Assembly: GCF_052857255.1 (NCBI RefSeq) | Contig: NW_027526485.1 | Span: 1,984,001-2,048,000, forward strand | Direction: 5' to 3' | DNA: 64,000 nucleotides | Origin: Amblyomma americanum | Taxonomy: Eukaryota > Arthropoda > Arachnida > Ixodida > Ixodidae | Shown here: in pieces, positions 54,125-64,000 of the stretch | How positions within the stretch are numbered: the first letter of the stretch is position 1 | How the letters are laid out: every line of letters begins with the position of its first letter | Notes under the pieces: model-generated | The model's input: only the letters and a program-made list of their open reading frames with translations | Databases searched by the model: none | Told to the model about the DNA's origin: nothing | Program-made: the position numbers and the translations under genes

Positions 54125-57100
54125 ATGGCGTTCCTTATCCACTGGAACTGCCGTGGAATTTTAAATAACTACAGCGATGCAACAGATCTCTTACGCTCTA
54201 TGTCTCCTGTAGCACTGTGCCTTCAGGAGACCAATTTGGGACCTTTACAAAAAATATTCTTAAGAATTATAAAGTCTTTCGCTGTGACCGTGAGCAGGCA
54301 AATAGGCTCTCTGGAGGTGTTGCTGTCGTAGTTAAGAGCGGTGTTGCAACACGTGAAATCCAGCTGCAGACAAATTATGAAGCCATTGCAGTCACCGTCA
54401 TTAGCTTTAAAACAATTACCATATGTTCAGTATACCTTCAGCCACACCTCGCAGTAACACTTCATGACCTAGAATCACTTTTTAATCAGCTACCAAGCCA
54501 TATCTGGTAGTTGGGGATTTTAATGCACACTCCCCTTTCTGGGGGGGTGAACAGACAGACAGACACTAGGGGCCGTATATTAGAAGATTTTATTCTGTGC
54601 AATAATGTTTGCCTACTCAATACAGGCAAACCCACATATTGCTCTCCAGCCTCAGGAAAAATGAGTTGCATAGATTTATCTTTTAGCTCTTCTTCCGTTT
54701 TTAATGATTTTAAGTGGGATGTTCTCGATAACCCGTACGGAAGCGATCATCTTCCGGTAGTGATTAACTTTTCATCGCCACCATCAGTCATCCCTAGTAA
54801 ACCACGCCGTTGGAAACTACACCTAGCCGACTGGCAACTATTTAGAGAAAAGGCTAGCCTGAAGAAATTATTTTCAAACAGTCTTAACGTTTACGAACTG
54901 AATGAAATTTTTACAAGCTGCATTATTGATGCTGCGTGCCAAGCTATTCCTCAATCGTCCGGAATAGTACGACATAACAACAAGGTATAGTACACGCAGG
55001 AATGCCGGGAAGCAAAAAAGAAGCAAAATAAAGCTTGGGGAGTTTTTCGAAGATACCCAACTCAGGAGAACCTCATCAACTTTAAAAAGACGAGAGCAAA
55101 AGCTCGGTACATCCGCCGAAATGCCAAAAGAACATCATGGAGAAGCTACGTACCATGCATAAATAGTTCAGTTACGTCCAAAAAAATGTGGGAACAAGTC
55201 CACAAGTTTAACGGAAGCTTTTCTCCTTACACAATTCCTTTCTTAACAGCTCCAGGTACACAGAAAAATATAGAGGAACAGGCAAACATCTTGGGAGAAC
55301 ATTTCTCAAACATTTCTAGTTCTTCACACTACACAGAAACATTTTTAAAGCATAAACATGCAGTGGAGAAACATAGACTTCCAACAACGGGTTGCACAAA
55401 AGAACCGTACAATGGTTTAATAACACTCCAAGAAATAAACGAAGTTCTCTGGGCCGGAAAAAAGACAGCACCTGGCCCTGACAATATACATTACGAAATG
55501 CTAGCACATCTTTCCCAGCCATCTGTGGAGGCGCTCTTGAAGTTTTTTAACCAAGTGTGGGTGCTCGGAAGATTGCCGAAAGCCTGGAAGAAAGCAGTTA
55601 TTGTACCATTCCTGAAATCTGGAAAACAACCAACATCCCCTACTAGTTACAGGCCGATAGCCCTTACCAGCTGTCTTGCCAAGTCATTCGGAAGTGTGCT
55701 GAATAAAAGACTAACTTTTCTGATTGAATCTCTTGAACTTATTGACATCCATCAGTGCGGTTTTAAGAAAGCATGCTCAACAACAGACCACTTAACTCGC
55801 CTGGAAAATACTGTCCGAGAGGCTTTTATACACAGACAGCACTGGCTTGCCGTCTTTTTTGACCTCGAGAAAGCATACGACACCACCTGGAGGTTCGGCA
55901 TCCTTCGTGACTTAGCAGATCTTGGCATCCGTGGCAGGATGTTGAACTGCCTGAAGGACTTCCTTTCCGACCGCTGATTTCAAGTGCGCCTAGGATCAAC
56001 CCTGTCCAGGGGCTTCGTTCAAGAGAACGGGGTTCCTCAGGGGTGTATTTTGAGCCCGACATTGTTTGTTATAAAAGTAAATTCCATAGCCAAAGTAATA
56101 CCGAAGGCCATTATGTATTCCGTCTATGTTGACGATCTGCAAATAGCCTGCACATCCTCAAACCTGGTAACATGCGAGAGACAAATACAGCTGACAATGG
56201 ATAAACTGGTGACCTGGGCAGACGAGAACGGTTTCCGGTTTTCCACACAGAAAACCGTGGCCATTCTTTTCTCTATTAAGCGAGGCTTACAGGCCAACCC
56301 ATTTATACACCTGAACAAAACACAGATACCGGTGAAAAATGAGCACAAATTCCTAGGCGTAACCTTTGACAAAAAGCTCACTTTCCTGCCTCATATAAAT
56401 GCACTGAAAAAGAAAGCCTCCCGATCCCTCAACATACTCAAAGTACTGTCACGAAAACATTGGGGTGCCGACAGGACATGCCTTCTAAAGATTTACCGCT
56501 CTGTAGTACGCTCTACCCTTGATTATGGATGTATAGTGTATGGGTCAGCGAGACCATCATACCTTAAACGACTAGATACAGTGCATAACTTGGGTTTGCG
56601 TCTCTCCACTGGTGCTTACAGGACATCACCCATTAACAGTCTTTATGTATAAACCAACGAACCGTCACTCGAGGTCCGAAGAACCCTGCTCACGTGCTCG
56701 TACGTTTTAAAAATCCGTTCGCTTCCCAAACACCTATATTACCCCATAGTCACAAAGTGCCCATCAAGAACACTTTTTAACAACAAACCACAAGCTATCA
56801 GGCCACTCCTCCTGCGTTTTGAAGAGATGTGTCAAAACCTCGGCGTACTGGACACATTACCTGCCATTGCTCGAAGACGAGCTCCACTGCCTCCATGGCA
56901 CAATTTTCCGGCAATCTGGGATTTTACCCTTACGCAGTTCCAAAACAAACAAACTCCAAAACAACATATAGTACAGGAATTCCTTGCACTCGAAGAAAAA
57001 TACAGTAGTTATACGGACTTTTACACTGACGGTTCAAAAACGAATGTTTACGTAGGAAGCGCAGTGGTGCGAGGAAATTCGGAGACAGCAATGCGACTTC

Positions 57101-57203
57101 CACAGTGCGCATCCATTTTCAGCGCAGAATGTTACGCAGTATGTGTGAAAAAAAAAAAGTACTAAACGAGAACCTCAAAGAGTCTGTGTAAATAATAGTG
57201 TTT
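54125..57203 (+). pseudogene. LINE ORF2 (endonuclease, RT, partial RNase H), copy 2
   Basis: Endonuclease: MAFLIHWNCRGILNNYSDAT, LCLQETNLG, GGVAVVVKSGV, and GRILEDFILCNNVCLLNTGK. A frame slip lies near 54250, and another near 54500 is undone at an ACAG repeat near 54560. RT: APGPDNIHYEMLAHLS, AVFFDLEKAYDTTWRFGILR, NGVPQGCILSPTLFVIKVNS and YVDDLQIACTS (YVDD at about 56127). In-frame stops at 54988, 55975 and 56650. RNase H starts FYTDGSKTNVYVGSAVV, AECYA and breaks off after NENLK near 57176. No 3' UTR. Confidence 0.8.
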
Positions 57204-57214
57204 TTGAGTGTACT

Positions 57215-58888
57215 TGAGTGTACTGCGAGAGACAAATACAAATCACACTGAATAAACTGGCTGCTTGGGCAGAGAAAAATGGATTCAAGTTCTCCCCTCA
57301 AAAAACAGTAGCTGTTTTGTTCTCATTACGACGAGGCCTACAGGTCGATCCCAATCTGTGCTTAAATCAAACCACACTGCCAGTCAAACAGGAACATAAA
57401 TTTTTAGGCGTCACTTTTGACAAGAAACTTACATTTCTACCACACATTAACAACCTGAAAAAGAAAGCATCCCAAGCCCTCCATGTATTAAAGGTACTCT
57501 CGCGAAAACGGTGGGGGTCCGATAGAGCATGCCTATTGCAAATATATCGCTCTTTGGTGCGCTCCAAGCTGGACTACGGGTGCGTGGTATATGGTTCGGC
57601 AAGAGCATCCTACTTGAAACGACTGGACCCTGTTCATAATCTTGGTTTGCGCCTATCAAATGGAGCATATAGAACATCCCCGGTAAATAGTCTTTACGTT
57701 GAAGCTAATGAGCCCACACTAGAGGATAGAAGAGTCACACTAACATGCACGTACATCCTAAAAACCCGTTCTCTCCCTAAACATCTCTGCTATCCCATTG
57801 TTACCAAGTGCCCATTTAGGAGATTATTCAATAATAAACCACAATCCATCCGGCCACTAATAATGCGCTTTGAAGATAAATGTGAAGACTTAGCAGTGCT
57901 GGACGCCCTACCTAATATTGCACAAGGACATGAATATCTACCACCATGATACAGCCTTCCTTCGGTGTGTGACTTCACACTGACATACGTAAACAAAGAG
58001 AAAATACCACACGAGCACATACTACAAGAGTTTTTTGCACTATAAGAAAAATATAACACTTACACTGAATTTTACACTGATGGCTCAAAAACAGAAAGTC
58101 ATGTCGGAAGTGCAGTAATTCAAGGAACAAATGAAAAAATGATACGATTGCCACAGTATGTATCGGTATTTACTGCGGAGTGTTATGCCATCTTTGTAGC
58201 TGTAGAACCAATAGTAAAACAAAACATAAAAAATAGCATCATTTACACCGATTCACTGAGTATGCTAAAAGCGCTGCATTCTGCAAACGCTGCTGAACCC
58301 ATAATAGGAAAAATCATACATAACATAGTTAAAATTACAAAGCAAAAACATAACATTATATTCTGCTGGGTCCCTAGTCATGTTGGAATTTTAGGTAATG
58401 AGAGAGCAGATGCTTGCGCAGCACAAGCTAGAATTGGCCATATAAAACAAGTTAACATACCACAGAGGGATTTTTCTAAATTACTGCACAGTAAACTCAG
58501 GAATAAGTGGCAGATTGCATGGGACGAACACACAAACAACAAACTACATTCTATAAAACCTGTTTTAGGAGAATGGAGATCATGTACACATCAGGAGCGT
58601 TTCATAGAAGTTATTTTGTGTCGACTACGCATTGGACACACACACCTTACTCACAACTTCTTACTGACAAAAAAAGACAAACCTCTCTGCGAAATGTGTG
58701 GCGATGAACTCACGGTAAACCACATTTTAATTGTATGCAAAAAACTGGAACAACTGAGGAAAAAATATTTCACAACATTGTACAATGAATACATCCCACT
58801 ACACCCCATGTTACATTTAGGAGATCAAGCACTGGTTGATTTTTCAAGTATTTTTAAATTTCTCAGAGAAGCCAATGTTTTATACTAA
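57215..58888 (+). pseudogene. LINE ORF2 RT end and complete RNase H, third segment
   Basis: CERQIQITLNKLAAWAEKNG onward, duplicating the RT thumb already present at 56173-56652, then FYTDGSKTESHVGSAVI, FTAECYAIFVAVE, SIIYTDSLSMLKAL and WVPSHVGILGNERADACA. The four RNase H acidic residues D, E, D, D are all present. The C-terminal CEMCGDELTVNHILIVC zinc-finger-like block ends the protein. Only two in-frame stops (near 57947 and 58042). The 3' UTR and tail reach the direct repeat at 58987. Confidence 0.8.
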
Positions 58889-59002
58889 CTGTACATATAA
58901 AAAGCGTAACCTTTAACAAAAGCTCTAACCGTGTGTTTGGCGCATGATAGCCTCAGTTGCATTTGCGCCATTAAAATCAATATAACTAACTGCTTGAAGC
59001 GT

Positions 59003-59440
59003 GATGGGTTATTGATAGGTAGGCATTACATACTGTAGTAATTTGGTTATCTATGTGTTGGGTACCATAGTCCGAGCGTCAGCGGAGATAAGAGAAGTAA
59101 CACAGATTGCGGTCTAAATTTTTGTTCACATGTGTTTGTCTGAAAGATGAGCTGTCCTGCCTGATTACCTGAAAAGAATGTACAGCAACATTATACTTAT
59201 GACACAATAGGAATGGAGGAATATGAAAGGCCTGCAATACGCGGTAGCCCATAGAAGGGTATGGGGAACATAAGCAAAAAGCTCTCTTTTGCAAAGCAAA
59301 TAATCTAAGTCAGATTTGTTGCATGTACACCCACTAAATAGTAGTACACCAGTTGAGAATAGATTAGAGAAAAATACGACTGCCTTTTAGTCTTCATGGG
59401 AAAGAGGTGCCTCGAGCTACATGCAAACGAACATGATCTC
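59003..59440. other. Non-coding flank of the LINE composite
   Basis: No confident feature. It may hold the decayed 3' part of the minus-strand LINE that follows. Confidence 0.3.
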
Positions 59441-60100
59441 CATGGTCAACCTAGCCTATGACAATGCGATAAAAACGCCTAAGAACTCACAGGAGCTTAC
59501 CGAGTCAATCGGGGTGTTGTTGAATTGTAGTTGGATGGGGTAGTCTACAGGTTTATTCTTAGGACCAAAAAGCATGAATTTTGTTTTTATCAAATTCAAT
59601 TCCCATTTCTTCCCTGCAAGCCACAGCAACAGTTCATGTAGCCCACAGTCGGAACGACGCTTGACTTTGCAAAGGTAAGAACCGGAAAATAAACGTTCCC
59701 GTCATCTGCACATAAAACGCTGTTAGAATAAATTGGAATGCTTACTAGGCCATTTATATATAGTGTAGAAATGGGCCCCAGCAAAAAAACCTTGAGGTAC
59801 GCCCAAGTTTATTATTACTGGGTCCGATAAGGCATCGTTGAGGTATTGAGTGCAGTTAGACAAGTAGCTTTCTAGTAATCGGTGCGGAGTCCCACGACAA
59901 CCATACCTGCAAGACTTGTGAAACAAAATGATGTGCTTAATGGAATCGAAGGCTTCGGTTAAGTCAAGAAATATACATGCAGTGCAAAGGTTATGTTCAA
60001 TATTACGAATCACAGTATTTTATATTTCGAGCGGACCTATCTGCGTGGATTTTCTAAGCTGAAATCCGTATTGATGCGTAGAAATTATAATATTAGAGCG
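59440..60100 (-). pseudogene. CR1/L2-like LINE RT fragment, minus strand
   Basis: Minus strand: QYGFQLRKSTQIG, CIFLDLTEAFDSIKHIIL, GTPHRLLESYLSNCTQYL, DPVIINLGVPQGF, then SVLCADDGNVYFP, where the YADD box reads CADD and a frame change has occurred. Then LLLWLAGKKWE-like, FMLFGPKNKPVDYP and PIDSVSSCEFLGVFI. Several stops; only RT is present. Confidence 0.7.
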
Positions 60101-60890
60101 CAGAAATTTGTATCCCCTGGTGAAGATCACTCGCTCCGCAACTCAGCAAAAATCAAATTATGCGTACAAGATTTAAAGGGAGGGTAGCTAGGGAGGACAC
60201 TAACAATCTCTGCCAAAAGCCAGAAGATCTTATGACGCTGAGAGATTAAAAACCTGAACAACATAGATAGAACAGAACTGTCAGAATTACAAAAGAAAAT
60301 TAATTGGTCTAAGACAAACTAAATAAGCAAGTATTTTACAGGGCGGAGAAGGGGGTCGCACATGCTCTCGCGACAGCCTTCTACCACGGTAACCAACTTC
60401 CAGACAGTTGCCTTTGTAACCACACTCCAGTTCGATATTTCTCCACTGAGGTCATGCCCTCCTGCTTCACTGTAACCACCCTCCGAGTGTCTCCTATATG
60501 ACAACGCACCCATCGAAAAAAAATTAAGACTACCGCATACTTCTATGTACAATTCCTACTATGACGACGCGAAACCCTGGAAGAGGCAATTAACAAATGT
60601 GTCTGTAAAATAGCAATACCTAAGTTTTCATGTACCCTAGAAGCAAGAATACATTGCACATGCCCTTACTGCGGGCTTCTTGGAGCGACCTGCCTGCTGC
60701 CGACGTGATGGGAACGCAGCGCTCCTTAGGCGTTGCTGTGCCCAACGTGCTACGCATCGAAGCGCTAGCGGACGCTAGAGCAGCAGAGGGGTAGGCAGTG
60801 GTGAGCATCGCAGCGCGGCCGGGGCAGATTTTGACCTGGCGCGTATGCCACTCAATGACGATATTTGGTGGATGTCGCAGTTGTCTCTCC
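60101..60890. other. Non-coding stretch
   Basis: No recognisable gene. Only short frames without domain features. Confidence 0.35.
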
Positions 60891-60892
60891 GC

Positions 60893-61290
60893 AGGCGCGC
60901 GATTTTAACGCGAGAGAGTTAAGGTGCCTGTGTGGCAGAAAATCTGGCGTCGCTGTCAGCGTTGTGAGCGAAAAATCCCCGGAGAAGCAAACTAGGTGGA
61001 CTACCAAGGCCATGTGACCTTGCGCCGCCATGAGATCCCCCCCCCCCCCCCCCCGGATTGTGGCCAAACTTACCACCGTGGCAGATGACAGTTACATGAA
61101 TGAATGGACGTGAGAGGTTGCTCGGGAAGAGCAAGCCCCGCTGGTTGCAACACCTGCCTTCGTAGGGCATTGGCGCATCGCTCAACCGCTGCACAACTGC
61201 GCCTGGAGTAGCATGAGGACTCCCAGGGATGTATGAATGTAAGGACGAGAATGACCAAATCAGCATTTAACTCTATCGCGTATATCGTTA
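60893..61290 (-). repeat. Interspersed repeat family 3, copy 3
   Basis: Minus strand: CGGATTGTGGCCAAACTTAC read on + near 61054 within a body holding CATGTGACCTTGCGCCGCC. On the minus strand the end reads ACGCTGACAGCGACGCCAG, ATTTTCTGCC, CTCTCGCGTTA. A C homopolymer of about 18 bases lies at 61028-61045. Confidence 0.5.
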
Positions 61291-62160
61291 AGGCGGAGCC
61301 TAAGTGCCCTTCCGAATTTTTGATAGCTCGAGAAATGGGCCGAAATTTGTTGAGCCATGGTGGTGAGAATAATCACTGTTTCGGAACTATAAAAACTGGC
61401 GTGAACCTTACCCACTGTGGTCTACACGCCTGTGAATAAATGAGCAGCCTAATGGTAATAGTAAAAAGTTAACTTTTCAATATTACGTAAAAAGCCTGGT
61501 AGTAAGCACGTCTTAGCTGTATTATGATGCACCACGCCACTGCTAATCCTATGTCTAAAAAAGCGCTCTTATAACTGAAAAGCCTATATCAGAAACTGCT
61601 GACAGTCTGAGGTGACACGCCCGGACACGCCTTGGAAGTTTCAAGTGCAGCCTGCGTCGACAGACGCGTCACTATTGCTCAAAACTAGGGCTTGCACTTT
61701 GCTTCGCACAATGAGGATCTCCACAGCGGCAGCTCATTCGTGCACTTGCTGGTTGGCCGCATACTCACGTCGTGGGAGAAGTGTTTTTCGCACGGCACCT
61801 ACTTCTAAAAGTGTTTATTGTCGCACAGGACCTCCCGACATAAATATATGGGCTGATTCGAACACAAGCGGACTCCAAACTACACAGCATCAGAATAATT
61901 TACCCGCTCATTCGAGCCCTAATAAATGACCGATATCGCTGTTTTCACCACGGTATCTTGTTAGCTTGTTCGGTGTGCTTAAAAGGAGCTCTCGGCGTAA
62001 AACATCCTGCATATTAATTGGTTGTTACCGCTTCGACACCGCAATCCTTTCATTGACAAGTCCCTGCGTTGCATTGGAAAACTCAGTGCAGTGATATCGT
62101 GTATTTGTTTTTTTCGCTACGTGGCAATGAAGAGGTGAGGTCCGACGGATGCACCGTGCC
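61291..62160. other. Non-coding stretch
   Basis: No recognisable gene or repeat. Confidence 0.35.
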
Positions 62161-62164
62161 CCGC

Positions 62165-62402
62165 TGTCCGCGTCCTTGTGGTATGGGGGTTTTAACACCC
62201 TGGTTCTACATTCGGAGTATGAGAGGCACCGTAAAATAGGGCTCCGGAATAACCTATGACTTTTAGGTTTCCTCATATTGCTCTGGTATAGCACAGCACG
62301 AGGGCGTTTTTTTTTATTTTAGCCTCCATTGACACGATATGATCCCCCAAGACTATGGTGTGCTTCGGTAATCGAACGCTGCAGCCACTGAGCCGCCCCG
62401 GT
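62165..62402 (-). repeat. Ruka-like SINE, minus strand, diverged
   Basis: Minus strand: CCGGGGCGGCTCAGTGGCTG (A-box-like), TTACCGAAGCACACC in place of a clean B box, GTCAATGGAGGCTAAAAT, CCCTCGTGCTGTGC, ATTCCGGAGCCCTATTTTAC, GTGCCTCTCATACTCCG and GTGTTAAAACCCCCATACC. The order follows the Ruka-like body throughout. Confidence 0.7.
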
Positions 62403-63830
62403 GAGTTCATTGTCCGCTTCCTGTTCTGAGCTGGTCATCACCTTCAAGAGGCGCAGCTCAGCGTGGGTAGGAGCTTCGACGCCAGTTTTCCTGGGATTAC
62501 ACGGTCGACGAGTTTCCCGGCGCAGTGCAAATAGCGAAAGGTGGCCTCTGACAGCAACTGCTTTCCTTTTTCGGGGCTGGACTGCTCACGGAGTCGGAGC
62601 TGTGAAGAAAACAATGGTACATGTGCTAGAGCCATATAGTTTTCTATTATTTAAGTAATGCGTGCCTAAGAAGGTGTCAAATGAAGACGTACTGATTTAA
62701 TGTATGCTTCCACATCTTCCAGCGCGACACAGTGAATAGACACTAATGACAAACTCAAGTTAGCATCAATCAGTATATTACTGCCTTCCATTCTCAAATT
62801 GGCTATTTTAAATAAACACGGAGCTTTCAAGCCTGCGAAGACCAACCAATTATATCCGCGTATCCCTATCATCGGCCGATTTTGACGAGAAGGTGGGGTG
62901 ACGTCGAGACCTTTTTTTTCGTTGCGCGGATCTCTGAGGCCTGGCTACACAACCTTTTATCCGCAGGTGCTCATCACGATGACCCTTTTGAGTGCAACGT
63001 TAACATTCTCAACAAAACTGCGGCACCACTGCTCCAGGAGGGTTATGAGGACTCCCTGAGGACTCCAAGTAGAAGATAACCTTTTGCATATATTTGATGC
63101 AGGCGCAAGCATTAATTGAAAAATCGGCTAGTTTAAAAGCAATAGACGCCAAAAATGCATCTTTTGCTGTTCAAGAAACACCAAAACAGCCACAGGAAGC
63201 GATGAGAGAATTAATTTTTACTTAGAAAATAAATGGAACGGAGTTATCTTCGGTGCCCCTTTTAGCGACGCTCCACCTAGCTGGAACTGGGCTGGATCAA
63301 CCCATGTGTCATCGGCCAGCTTATCGCTAAATTAAAAGTAAAAAAAATGCTCAAAACGCTTCGTCGACCCTCAGCCCGTATGCATTCCTGAAGATGTCTG
63401 TCACGCGGGAGTGTTTCAGAAATCCCAAATTGACAGAATTAAATGACGGAATGACAGAATTAATTTAATTGACGGAAGCACTCGGCGACACGGCATTCAT
63501 GAATAAACGCTACTACTGATTCTCCAGCTAGTCTCTCTGAAAAAGAAAAAATAACCTTCCACAGAAACGCCGGGGTAGGGTCTTTCATCTGGAGCGTTAA
63601 ATAGCACCTGTGGGTTACCGTGTTGCCCACATCCCACAGTGTTGGCCATTTGCACGGCGAAAGAAATCTTCGATCATTTAAGAAAGAACACGTCGTAACA
63701 AAAATTATCACGCAAGTCCCAATAAACTCCTCTCGCTAACTTGTTTCAATTTCATGGCATGATGATGCATCTCCGTGGTTTTACTATGTTAGCAGTATAG
63801 TCCTTCTCCGGGAAAAAATTATGATTTATG
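62403..63830. other. Non-coding stretch
   Basis: Short frames on both strands without domain features. No gene supported. Confidence 0.35.
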
Positions 63831-63837
63831 TGTTGCG

Positions 63838-63963
63838 CACGGGCGTGCGCGCGTGTGTGTAAGTGTGTGTGTTTGTGTGTTTCTGTGTGCGTGCGTGCGT
63901 TGTCTTTTTTTTGCGTTCGCGCGAGTGCATGCTTGCGTGCATGCTTGCGTGCATGCTTGCGTG
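63838..63963. repeat. Simple repeats: (GT)n-rich tract and (TGCATGCTTGCG)n
   Basis: GTGTGTGT with interruptions at 63848-63900, then TGCATGCTTGCG repeated about three times at 63926-63962. The unit contains the palindrome TGCATGC. Confidence 0.8.
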
Positions 63964-64000
63964 AAACTTCAACTCCAACGTGACAGCGGATCGGATCGGT

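Larger units (their letters stand above)
49404..59002 (+). mobile_element. I-clade-like LINE composite bracketed by a 16-bp direct repeat
   Basis: TAACTGCTTGAAGCGT lies at 49404-49419 and again at 58987-59002, directly before a 5' end (CCCCGCAGGG at 49420) and directly after a 3' tail (CAATATAACTAAC). Inside are: 5' UTR + ORF1 + ORF2 start of one copy (49420-52320); a second 5' end running to mid RNase H (52321-57203); and a third RT/RNase H stretch to the 3' end (57215-58986). A CCHC Gag-like ORF1 and a terminal RNase H fit I-clade LINEs. Confidence 0.8.

Overview
This is a eukaryotic nuclear window with no bacterial or viral gene layout. It has GT-AG introns, LINEs, LTR and Penelope retroelements, several DNA transposon superfamilies, and tRNA-derived SINEs whose body matches the Ruka family I know from hard ticks. 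I infer an ixodid (probably metastriate) tick genome. The species cannot be fixed from the sequence alone.

Host gene. I find only one plausible host gene, on the + strand, in three exons (252-353, 26432-26599, 33166-33347). Exon phases agree at both internal junctions (26.1 kb and 6.6 kb introns). The joined product fits a DUF4806-type protein. Its 3' exons are not recognisable here, so most of the window is probably intron.

Region by region. 0.4-2.8 kb: minus-strand Gypsy remnant, RTE fragment, and CACTA/EnSpm transposase pseudogene. 3.9-6.9 kb: decayed Gypsy gag-pol. 7.1-7.5 kb: internally deleted pogo/Tigger piece. 10.2-10.5 kb: Penelope-related foldback. 10.7-16.7 kb: second copy of the Gypsy/RTE block, its RTE split by a nearly intact CR1/L2-like LINE that carries tandem 306-bp 5' monomers. 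17.4-19.5 kb: a TTAA-flanked non-autonomous element and a second Penelope foldback. 22.3-29.7 kb: two related TTAA-flanked elements in inverted orientation around exon B. 30-32 kb: SINEs and a pogo/Tigger derivative. 33.6-43.2 kb: a nest in which a small TIR element holds a truncated LINE and an apparently intact two-gene PIF/Harbinger transposon; the Harbinger holds a LINE, which holds a Tc1-like element. 43.3-47.5 kb: two divergent Penelope copies around the 5' half of an LTR element. 47.7-49.4 kb: SINEs and LINE tails. 49.4-59.0 kb: an I-clade-like LINE composite bracketed by a 16-bp direct repeat. 59-64 kb: a LINE fragment, repeats, a SINE and simple repeats.

Working parts. The only apparently intact multi-gene system is the Harbinger element: a transposase with a D,D35E triad plus a Myb/SANT-like partner inside matching TIRs and a TGT target duplication. 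The LINE at 11.5-16.5 kb carries only two lesions I can see. Everything else is visibly broken. All family calls rest on motif recognition by eye; no database search was run.
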